Part shown: positions 1-5,210 of the stretch, one piece after another
Position numbering within the stretch: the first letter of the stretch is position 1
Layout: each line of letters opens with the position of its first letter
From: an uncultured Porphyromonas sp.
GTDB lineage: Bacteria; Bacteroidota; Bacteroidia; Bacteroidales; Porphyromonadaceae
Length of the DNA: 5,749 nucleotides
Reading direction: 5' to 3'
Assembly (NCBI RefSeq): GCF_915070105.1
Contig: NZ_CAJZFJ010000097.1
Span: 1 to 5,749, forward strand
The notes under the pieces: generated by a model
Told to the model about the DNA's origin: nothing
The model's input: the letters and a program-made list of their open reading frames with translations, nothing else
The model's database searches: none
Made by a program: the position numbers and the translations under genes

Positions 1-557
1 AAAGAATCCTTTGTTCCTTGGAAATGATAAAGGCGAAGTATAAGATACCCAGTGTTATATCATGGTTAGCTTGGTTATGTTTAGTTCGTGCAAAGGAAGT
101 ACTATAGCGAATAGCTCTATCTGAGATAACTCTCCCCTTCGACCCATCGTGCACTTTAGCAAGATAGTTCTGTCTGCGCTCTCCCTATATGTCTTAATTC
201 GGAACATGTCTGTGCTGCATCCTGAAGGTGCCAACAATCAATTTGGAAATATGTCGTATTCGTACACAGCTTAGACACACCGAGCGGTATCTCTAGTGAA
301 GTCGTCAAGATTTACTAATATGTAGTACTCTCTCATGGCTCTCCGTCTTGTCCTTTCTACCCCTAAAAGACGTGAGCCCTCTGTACTTAAAAGGACACGT
401 TGCCGAGGCAAAGGTTAATGGGAGGTATATCTGCTTCCATCTACTTAACAACATCACGGCTATATCAGGATAAGCTAGAGACTAACGTACTGAAAGATGC
501 ATAGCAGAAGGCGAAAGCTAGGATCCTCATAGCCCTTTCCCAAGCATGCTCCTACAA
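1..557. other. Gene-free stretch downstream of dut
   Basis: No coding region here can be supported on either strand. The longest open frame is a 60-codon minus-strand frame at 55-237. Its product has no recognisable motif and shows no membrane, signal or coiled-coil pattern. There is no tRNA-like T-loop/acceptor pattern and no transposase fragment. Small palindromes exist (AGGATCCT near 522-529 and AGCATGCT at 543-550), but neither has a clear role. The stretch lies beyond the probable dut terminator, so it may be a spacer, a degraded gene or untranslated sequence of a gene to the left. I cannot choose between these. Confidence 0.5.
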
Positions 558-597
558 ACAAAGACGAGGATAGAGCTATGCCCTATCCTCGTCCTGT
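558..597 (-). terminator. Intrinsic terminator overlapping the end of dut
   Basis: A perfect 11-bp inverted repeat, GACGAGGATAG at 563-573 and CTATCCTCGTC at 583-593, flanks a 9-base loop. After two unpaired bases on one side and one on the other, ACA (558-560) can pair with TGT (595-597). On the minus strand the stem is followed at once by the T-rich TTTGTTTGT; on the plus strand it is followed by CTGTGTG. It is therefore directional and ends minus-strand transcription coming from dut. The 5' arm contains the dut stop codon and the preceding codons. Confidence 0.8.
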
Positions 598-1020
598 GTG
601 TCCAAAGCCTCCTGTGCCTCGCTTTGTCTCGGAGAGCTCCTCTACGGGCTCCCATTGGATGACCTCGTGTCGTGCGATGACCATTTGGGCAATGCGCTCT
701 CCATCCTCGATCACAAAGGGTTCATTAGAGAGATTGACGAGCGGAACTTGTACCTCTCCCCTATAGTCAGCATCGATTGTCCCGGGGCTATTGATGACAG
801 TGATCCCATGCCGAATGGATAGCCCACTACGAGGGCGAATCTGAGCCTCATATCCTAGTGGGAGCTCGATGTAGAGACCTGTTGGAATGAGTTTCCTCTC
901 TAGGGGGCGAAGTGTCACAGCCTCAGTGAGTGAGGCTCGTAGATCGAGCCCTGCAGCGCCCTCAGTAGCGTAGCTAGGGAGGGGATGAGAGGACTTATTG
1001 ATGACCTTGATTGGTAGCAT
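583..1020 (-). CDS. dut: Deoxyuridine 5'-triphosphate nucleotidohydrolase (dUTPase)
   Basis: The product hydrolyses dUTP to dUMP and pyrophosphate in the cytoplasm. This keeps uracil out of DNA and supplies dUMP for thymidylate synthesis. At 145 residues it has the normal length of the homotrimeric family, and all five signature motifs are present: AAGLDLRA (22-29), RPRSGLS (62-68), GTIDADYRGEV (80-90), GERIAQMV (107-114) and the glycine-rich C-terminal RGTGGFG (134-140). Asp83 is the expected catalytic aspartate and Tyr86 the uracil-discriminating tyrosine. The start is an ATG whose product begins just before the conserved first beta strand. The leader has no strong Shine-Dalgarno site, as is usual in Bacteroidetes. 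The gene lies 69 bases after ispG on the same strand and is probably co-transcribed with it. Its last codons and stop form one arm of a terminator. Confidence 0.97.
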   Translation of the reverse strand: MLPIKVINKSSHPLPSYATEGAAGLDLRASLTEAVTLRPLERKLIPTGLYIELPLGYEAQIRPRSGLSIRHGITVINSPGTIDADYRGEVQVPLVNLSNEPFVIEDGERIAQMVIARHEVIQWEPVEELSETKRGTGGFGHTGRG

Positions 1021-1089
1021 AGGACTTATGTACTTATGAAGTGCTAAATGGCTATTCGACGGACTCTATGAGGTGTAGGGAAAGACCTC

Positions 1090-2898
1090 CTAGGAAGCAG
1101 GTGACTCCTCTCCTGGCTCTCTCCAGTCTCCGTGTTCCTTGATGAGTGTGATGAGGTGTTCTACGGCTTGGGCTTGGGGGACCCCCTTCTTGATACATTC
1201 CTGTCCCTTATATAGGTCGATCTTACCAGGAGCGGCACCGACATAGCCATAGTCAGCATCAGCCATTTCCCCTGGGCCATTGACGATACATCCCATGATC
1301 CCGATCTTCAGTCCCTTGAGGTGTGCTGTTGCGGACTTGATCTCTGCGATCGTGTTCTGGAGATTATAAAGCGTACGACCACATCCCGGGCAACTGATGA
1401 ACTCAGTCTTGCTCATCCTCAGACGTGTCGCCTGAAGGATGCCAAAGGAAGTCTTAATGACATCCTCTACATTGAGATAAGGAGCTTCAAGGCAAAGACC
1501 ATTCCCCCACCCATCGAGGAGGATGCTTCCGCAGTCAGCTGCAGCATAGAGACGGAAGAGGTCAAGATCCCGCTCCATATATGTACGCTTGAGCAGGACA
1601 GGGTTTGTTATACCTCCTCTCTGTAGCTGGGTAAATCCCCAGCGCCAGTCCGCTACAGGGTTCTCACCCCTACTCTCTAGGAGGATAAGGGTCTGCGGGT
1701 GATCAAGTAGATGCTGAATAGCCTCTTCCGTGATCTCCTCCGAAGATAAGGTGCAGGTAGATATACCGACGATCGGTGTACCATTGTGAGCTCTTAGCTG
1801 GCCATTAGGCATGAGAACAGCATCGGGATACTGAGCCACCATAGCCTCTAAATCTTCCTCGCCTAGTGATGGGTGAAGGACAATAGGGAGATTACTCCCC
1901 CCTACGAATGCCCCTACTGCAGTGGTCTGTCTCCGTGCCTCTTGGCTGAGCGCTCGATACTCCTCCCAGCTGGGGAGGTTGCCCTCAGGCGAAGGACTGG
2001 TCTCCCTCTTCGTGATGTAGTCTACGAGAGCTCGAGCCACGGGGATCTCACACTCAGGCTCTTCACTAAGTGATACACGTATCGTATCTCCTATCCCATC
2101 AGCCAGGAGCGAACCGATGCCTACTGAGCTCTTGATACGTCCATCCTCACCCTCTCCAGCTTCAGTTACCCCGAGGTGCAGAGGATATGCAGGATAGCCA
2201 AGGCTATGTAGTCGCTCTACGAGTAGGCGTACAGCCGTGGTCATCACCACTGTATTGGAGGACTTCATCGAGATAACTATATCATGGAAGTCGTGTGCAC
2301 GGCATACATCCAAGTACTCCAGGCAGCTCTGTACCATACCCTCAGGGGTATCACCATAGAGCATAACCATACGCTCGGAGAGGGAGCCATGGTTCACCCC
2401 GATACGGATAGCTCGTCCTAGCTCCTTGGCTCTAAGCACAAAGGCTCCGAAACGCTCCTGTACCCGCTCGTGCATCGTGCGGTAAACCTCGTCATTCCAC
2501 TCTGTGCAGCCCTTGCTGTCGACATAGTTACCGGGATTGATACGTACCTTCTCCACGTACTCTAGTGCCGTATCGGCAGCAGTAGGATTGAAGTGAATAT
2601 CAGCCACGAGTGGGGTCGTGATCCCACGTGCACGGAGTGCCTGATGGATCACCCCGAGGTTGGTCGCCACACGCTTGTCCTGTGCTGTGTAGCGGAGGTA
2701 CTCTGCTCCTGCGGAGATAATACGCTCAGCCTGAGCTACGGCGGCCTCGGTATCTAGGGTCGAGGCTGTGGCCATGGACTGAACACGTATAGGATAACCC
2801 TCTCCGAGGGGAGTATCCCCGATCTGGACGACGATAGAGCGACGTCTATGATACTGACAGGGCTCTGCCCCGAGATGGAATGCTTGGATATCTGACAT
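1090..2898 (-). CDS. ispG: 4-hydroxy-3-methylbut-2-en-1-yl diphosphate synthase, large three-domain type
   Basis: IspG (GcpE) is the [4Fe-4S] enzyme that reductively converts methylerythritol cyclodiphosphate to HMBPP in the MEP isoprenoid pathway. Numbered from the ATG at 2898 (602 residues), the N-terminal TIM barrel carries LVADIHFNP (97-105), KVRINPGNY (117-125), RIGVNHGSL (165-173), ISMKSSN (209-215) and LHLGVTEAG (240-248). An extra domain follows, at roughly 293-490, as in plant, chlamydial and Bacteroidetes enzymes; E. coli IspG lacks it. The C-terminal cluster domain has Cys503 and Cys506 (SCPGC), Cys537 and Glu544 (GCIVNGPGE), the expected ligand set. An in-frame GTG at 2919 would add seven residues. 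I prefer the ATG because the region just before the GTG is buried in the purE-ispG hairpin and the extension is not needed for the fold. Confidence 0.96.
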   Translation of the reverse strand: MSDIQAFHLGAEPCQYHRRRSIVVQIGDTPLGEGYPIRVQSMATASTLDTEAAVAQAERIISAGAEYLRYTAQDKRVATNLGVIHQALRARGITTPLVADIHFNPTAADTALEYVEKVRINPGNYVDSKGCTEWNDEVYRTMHERVQERFGAFVLRAKELGRAIRIGVNHGSLSERMVMLYGDTPEGMVQSCLEYLDVCRAHDFHDIVISMKSSNTVVMTTAVRLLVERLHSLGYPAYPLHLGVTEAGEGEDGRIKSSVGIGSLLADGIGDTIRVSLSEEPECEIPVARALVDYITKRETSPSPEGNLPSWEEYRALSQEARRQTTAVGAFVGGSNLPIVLHPSLGEEDLEAMVAQYPDAVLMPNGQLRAHNGTPIVGISTCTLSSEEITEEAIQHLLDHPQTLILLESRGENPVADWRWGFTQLQRGGITNPVLLKRTYMERDLDLFRLYAAADCGSILLDGWGNGLCLEAPYLNVEDVIKTSFGILQATRLRMSKTEFISCPGCGRTLYNLQNTIAEIKSATAHLKGLKIGIMGCIVNGPGEMADADYGYVGAAPGKIDLYKGQECIKKGVPQAQAVEHLITLIKEHGDWREPGEESPAS

Positions 2899-2926
2899 CA
2901 GTGATGAATCTGTATGCACAAAGTAA

Positions 2927-2961
2927 ACCCAGAGGGGAAGCAGATCACTTACCCTCTGGGT
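2927..2961 (-). terminator. Hairpin between purE and ispG, possible terminator or attenuator
   Basis: ACCCAGAGGG at 2927-2936 and CCCTCTGGGT at 2952-2961 are perfect 10-bp inverse complements. After one mismatch, three more pairs (2938-2940 with 2948-2950) close a 7-base loop. On the minus strand the stem is followed by TTTACTTTG, which is T-rich but not a pure U tract. The hairpin starts about 20 bases after the purE stop and ends about 30 bases before the ispG ATG. It could end the gcvH-purE transcript, attenuate read-through into ispG, or stabilise a processed 3' end. TTACTTTG directly after it is one base off the Bacteroidetes -7 consensus, but I see no TTG at -33 spacing. Confidence 0.6.
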
Positions 2962-2982
2962 CTACAACATATTATAGGAGCA

Positions 2983-3489
2983 TTAGTTCGTTTTGTGGGC
3001 GAACTTTACCTCCGACAGCTCTTTGTTTGCCTTGACGACCTTCTCCTTGAGGGACTCCTTGTAAGCCTCGAGCCTACGATAGAGCTCTTCATCAGAGGTC
3101 GCTAGCATCTGTACGGCTAGTAGGGCTGCGTTCTCAGCTGCGTTGATCCCTACCGTAGCCACAGGTATACCTGGAGGCATCTGCACGATCGAGTAGAGAG
3201 CATCTACCCCCTCAAGCGAAGCCTTGATCGGTACCCCGATGACGGGGACAGAGGTCATGGAGGCAATGACGCCACAGAGGTGTGCAGCCATGCCAGCAGC
3301 ACCGATGATCACACGTATACCTCGCTCCTTGGCCGAGGTTGCAAAGGCCTCGACCTCCCTCGGAGTGCGGTGTGCAGAGAGGGCAAGCATCTCGAAGGGG
3401 ATGCCTAGGGCATCCAGTCGCATTGCAGCCTTCTCCATGATGGGTAGATCCGAGGTACTACCCATGATGATACTGACTATTGGCTTCAC
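2983..3489 (-). CDS. purE: N5-carboxyaminoimidazole ribonucleotide mutase (class I PurE)
   Basis: PurE moves the carboxyl group of N5-CAIR to make CAIR in de novo purine synthesis, normally with PurK supplying the substrate. The 168-residue product has the phosphate-binding loop GSTSDLP (10-16), the catalytic-histidine motif SAHRTP (38-43, His40), GAAGMAAHL (63-71) and SIVQMPPGIPVATVGI (100-115). Together these point to a class I octameric enzyme. Position 72 is Cys where E. coli has Pro. A lysine- and glutamate-rich helical tail (about 135-168) follows the core. The start codon is GTG: no in-frame ATG lies between it and gcvH, and the next Met (residue 9) would remove the first beta strand. 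Only 8 bases separate it from the gcvH stop, so translation is likely coupled within one transcript. PurK is not in the window. Confidence 0.96.
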   Translation of the reverse strand: MKPIVSIIMGSTSDLPIMEKAAMRLDALGIPFEMLALSAHRTPREVEAFATSAKERGIRVIIGAAGMAAHLCGVIASMTSVPVIGVPIKASLEGVDALYSIVQMPPGIPVATVGINAAENAALLAVQMLATSDEELYRRLEAYKESLKEKVVKANKELSEVKFAHKTN

Positions 3490-3497
3490 GCTACGAT

Positions 3498-3878
3498 CTA
3501 TCCTGCGATGAGCTTGGTGTAGTCAGCGGCACTGAGTAGCCCTTCCACATCCTCTGCGTTAGCGGGCTTGATCTTGATGATCCATCCCTTGCCGTAGGGG
3601 TCGTTGTTCACGAGTTCGGGCTGATCCTCTAGCTCGGGGTTCAACTCGAGTACTTCACCCTCGATAGGTAGGAGTAGATCGGAGACGGTCTTTACGGCCT
3701 CGATGGAGCCAAAGACTTCATCAGCGCTGAGGGATTCACCTTCGGTAGGTACATCGACGAATACGATTTCGCCGAGCTCGCCCTGTGCGTAGTCTGTGAT
3801 ACCTACATAGACGACATCGCCCTCGAGGCGTGCCCATTCGTGGTCCTTTGTGTACCGTAGTTCTTGAGGAGTATTCAT
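3498..3878 (-). CDS. gcvH: Glycine cleavage system H protein
   Basis: GcvH is the small lipoylated carrier that shuttles the aminomethyl intermediate between the P, T and L proteins of the glycine cleavage system, yielding CO2, ammonia and 5,10-methylene-tetrahydrofolate. The 126-residue product matches the family length. It has the N-terminal YTKDHEWA (9-16), GITDYAQGELGEIVFVDVP (26-44) and the lipoylation site SIEAVKTVSD, with Lys63 as the lipoyl-lysine. The frame is open upstream to an ATG at 3941. I reject that start because the added 21 residues are not conserved in type and overlap the promoter box at 3939-3946. The chosen ATG is preceded by an A/G-rich AAAAGAGAAGAGC leader. It is the first gene of the minus-strand cluster and is followed by purE after 8 bases. 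The P, T and L protein genes are not in the window. Confidence 0.97.
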   Translation of the reverse strand: MNTPQELRYTKDHEWARLEGDVVYVGITDYAQGELGEIVFVDVPTEGESLSADEVFGSIEAVKTVSDLLLPIEGEVLELNPELEDQPELVNNDPYGKGWIIKIKPANAEDVEGLLSAADYTKLIAG

Positions 3879-3938
3879 GCTCTTCTCTTTTGGGTTTATG
3901 AAGTTAGTTAATACTGTTGCTAGCTTGATTCTATGGAG

Positions 3939-3946
3939 CAAAGATA
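3939..3946 (-). promoter_or_regulatory. Candidate Bacteroidetes -7 box for gcvH-purE
   Basis: On the minus strand this reads TATCTTTG, a perfect match to the Bacteroidetes -7 consensus TAnnTTTG. It would place the transcript start near 3932, giving a leader of about 50 bases before the gcvH ATG. The -33 partner is poor: the TTTGTTG nearby is too close, and at 19-21 bases there is only GGTT. A second perfect -7 match on the same strand (TAAGTTTG, 4093-4100) also lacks a -33 TTG. About 0.6 perfect -7 matches are expected by chance in the intergenic region over both strands, so the support is position plus sequence. Confidence 0.5.
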
Positions 3947-4131
3947 ATCAACAAATCTCTATATAACCATAGATTGCTAAAAAGTTCTTTTCCCCTACCC
4001 TTCCCATGTGCTGAGGCCTGAAATCACCAGAGGTCGAGGGCAAAGTAGTCGAGGAGTATACACCCAAGACAGAAGTATCTGTCACCTAGGTGCAAACTTA
4101 CAAAGAGTATACCTACTATCTAGGAGGGAAA

Positions 4132-4195
4132 AGTGTACACGTGTGTACACATCAGTATACCCACCTGTACACAACAGTGTACACACGTGTACACT
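4132..4195. repeat. Helically spaced array of GTGTACAC palindromes forming a 19-bp inverted repeat
   Basis: AGTGTACACGTGTGTACAC (4132-4150) and its exact reverse complement (4177-4195) flank 26 bases. Each arm holds two GTGTACAC palindromes (4133-4140, 4143-4150, 4177-4184, 4187-4194). The spacer holds two weaker ones, GTATAC (4155-4160) and TGTACA (4166-4171). Centre-to-centre spacings are 10, 11, 11, 12 and 10 bp, mean 10.8, close to one turn of B-DNA. More GTATAC copies lie to the left at 4056-4061 and 4107-4112. The array sits in the divergent gcvH/DUF349 intergenic region. It could be a cooperative operator, a cruciform, or a long RNA hairpin. I know of no named element with this pattern. 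Confidence 0.85.
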
Positions 4196-4400
4196 ACCTC
4201 GCTCTAAGTATATCCCCGATTGGGCTCTCGTATGTCAGTCTACCGGGGCTAATACCCAGGCTCTCCAGAGATACGGCTAAGGATACCTTGATATGTGATA
4301 ATACCCCAAAGACCCAAAGAACGAAGAATGCGAAAAGAGACCCTGCATCGGCTTTGCCTCTAAACTCCACTGAACAGCTTCAGGATTATTAGCTCAGCAG
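4196..4400. other. Intergenic sequence without a supported gene
   Basis: Two plus-strand frames of 90 and 100 codons (4008-4280 and 4090-4392) cross the palindrome array and continue into this stretch. Their only striking residues, the H/Y/T/V-rich part, are a translation of the GTGTACAC repeat, so I do not call them genes. A small CTGAA/TTCAG hairpin with a four-base loop lies at about 4370-4383. Nothing else was recognised. Confidence 0.5.
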
Positions 4401-4625
4401 TCTCCCTATATATTAATGTATATATGTGGAGAGAAAGAGTCTAAGGCTATGAGGGCTCTTCTCTGGCTTTGGAGGGAGAGTCACTGAGCCTCTATGCAAG
4501 TAAGTAAACCACCTATGCTACGCAACTCTATGCTCCAGCTCATAATGGAGGCATAGCGATGCTAGAGGCAGAAACAGTACGCCCCCAAAAGAGTGGCAAC
4601 ACGAGAGGGCTGCAATGAACAGCCC
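4401..4625 (+). other. Cluster of nested hairpins, possible structured RNA
   Basis: There are three separate elements. First, TCTCC (4401-4405) with GGAGA (4428-4432) encloses TATATA (4407-4412) paired with TATATA (4419-4424). Second, GCCTCTA plus GCA (4488-4498, one bulged T) pairs with TGCTAGAGGC (4560-4569) and encloses an inner hairpin, CTATGCTCC (4528-4536) with GGAGGCATAG (4547-4556, one bulge). Third, GGGCTG (4607-4612) pairs with CAGCCC (4620-4625) around a 7-base loop. No open frame of interest overlaps these. The pairing fits either strand; plus is chosen arbitrarily. I compared it by eye with RNase P, tmRNA and SRP RNA signatures and found no match. Confidence 0.35.
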
Positions 4626-4654
4626 GACAACCCAACCTAAGGACATAATATATG

Positions 4655-4784
4655 CCCGAGGATGGAACACGTAATGTTTGCCCCCATGATCTATGTAAGG
4701 TGACGAGGGCGAACATTACATATCCTCTTCCCTCTCCTCGGTATGTTCTCTCCCACCCTCCTTCAATATCCGATACCGAGGGAG
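4655..4784 (+). other. 13-bp stem-loop and competing CCGAGG/CCTCGG pairings
   Basis: GTAATGTTTGCCC (4671-4683) pairs with GGGCGAACATTAC (4707-4719) over 13 bp including one T-G wobble, with a 23-base loop. Just outside, GAGGAT (4658-4663) can pair with ATCCTC (4722-4727). CCGAGGA (4656-4662) can instead pair with TCCTCGG (4735-4741). That same middle segment, CCTCGGTAT (4736-4744), is a perfect complement of ATACCGAGG (4773-4781). Two upstream/downstream segments therefore compete for one partner, as in switching leaders. No clean U tract follows, so this is not a classical terminator switch. A 91-codon plus-strand frame (4652-4927) crosses the area but resembles no known protein. Confidence 0.4.
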
Positions 4785-4942
4785 TTAGAAAAGGTTATTT
4801 TGTCCCCGCCAATCCTCGCACCCCCGCCCCACGAAGCGAAGAAGAGACGACGCTAATAATCTATCTTGAGCCCATAGATTCCACTGCTGATAGACTGCGG
4901 GGATACCTGCTAAGAAAGGAAGACTAAGCGAGGACTGCATGC
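4785..4942. other. Intergenic sequence with a small hairpin
   Basis: No gene is supported. AATCTAT (4858-4864) and ATAGATT (4874-4880) form a 7-bp perfect hairpin with a 9-base loop. A C-rich part (4803-4830) contains TCCCCGC, complementary to GCGGGGA at 4897-4903. A 60-codon minus-strand frame (4785-4967) has no recognisable content. Confidence 0.4.
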
Positions 4943-4990
4943 TATATTTGAGTTCTTCCTTTGACATTGAGAGGAGGTTAATCGTATAAA
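4943..4990 (+). promoter_or_regulatory. Candidate promoters upstream of the DUF349 gene
   Basis: Two overlapping signals occur. TATATTTG at 4943-4950 is a perfect Bacteroidetes -7 match but has no TTG near -33. TTGACA at 4961-4966 and TATAAA at 4985-4990, 18 bases apart, look like an E. coli-type sigma-70 promoter, which is not the usual Bacteroidetes form. Either would give a leader of more than 200 bases before the ATG at 5211. Confidence 0.3.
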
Positions 4991-5006
4991 TATGAACTAT
5001 GGAAGT

Positions 5007-5090
5007 GTTGATATCCTCCTAGATAGGTTACTTTGGGCGTCTTCTATGGAGAGAAAAGATTGGAGAGAAACAAAAAAAATGTTTTCTTTG
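5007..5090 (+). promoter_or_regulatory. Alternative weak promoter boxes nearer the DUF349 gene
   Basis: GTTG (5007-5010), 17 bases before TTACTTTG (5028-5035), and ATTG (5059-5062), 20 bases before TTTCTTTG (5083-5090), each resemble the Bacteroidetes -33/-7 pair, with one mismatch in the -7 box. The second is preceded by an A-run. They would give leaders of roughly 170 and 110 bases. Confidence 0.25.
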
Positions 5091-5210
5091 TAGTAGGCAA
5101 TATTATATGGACTCTTCCGTAGCCATTCGGTAGTTCTATCAGTATTTTGGTTACACTCTGATGGGCTATCCTAAGGCAAGGAGGGACGATCACACTTCAG
5201 AAAAGAGATT

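Noticed and set aside
55..237. 60-codon minus-strand open frame
   Set aside because: No recognisable motif, no plausible neighbours and a length expected by chance.
1321..2073. Plus-strand frames inside ispG
   Set aside because: They are antisense to a gene with clear conserved motifs and have no protein similarity I recognise.
3985..4005. Possible G-quadruplex on the minus strand
   Set aside because: Only three G-runs are close enough; a fourth is lacking.
4008..4392. Two overlapping plus-strand frames of 90 and 100 codons
   Set aside because: Their distinctive residues come from translating the GTGTACAC palindromes; the rest has no protein-like features and the two frames conflict.
4407..4432. 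Resemblance to a chromosomal dif site (TAATGTATATATGT)
   Set aside because: The core resembles E. coli dif, but one T is missing between the arms and the conserved XerD arm (TTATGTTAA) is not present. AT-rich palindromes can mimic this.
4652..4927. 91-codon plus-strand frame preceded by TAAGGA
   Set aside because: Pro/Ser/Thr/Arg-rich with no domain, and it crosses the strong 13-bp stem, so structure explains the sequence better than coding. Comparison with relatives for codon-position bias would decide.
4785..4967. 60-codon minus-strand frame
   Set aside because: No motif, no credible promoter or ribosome site, and it overlaps the candidate promoters of the DUF349 gene.
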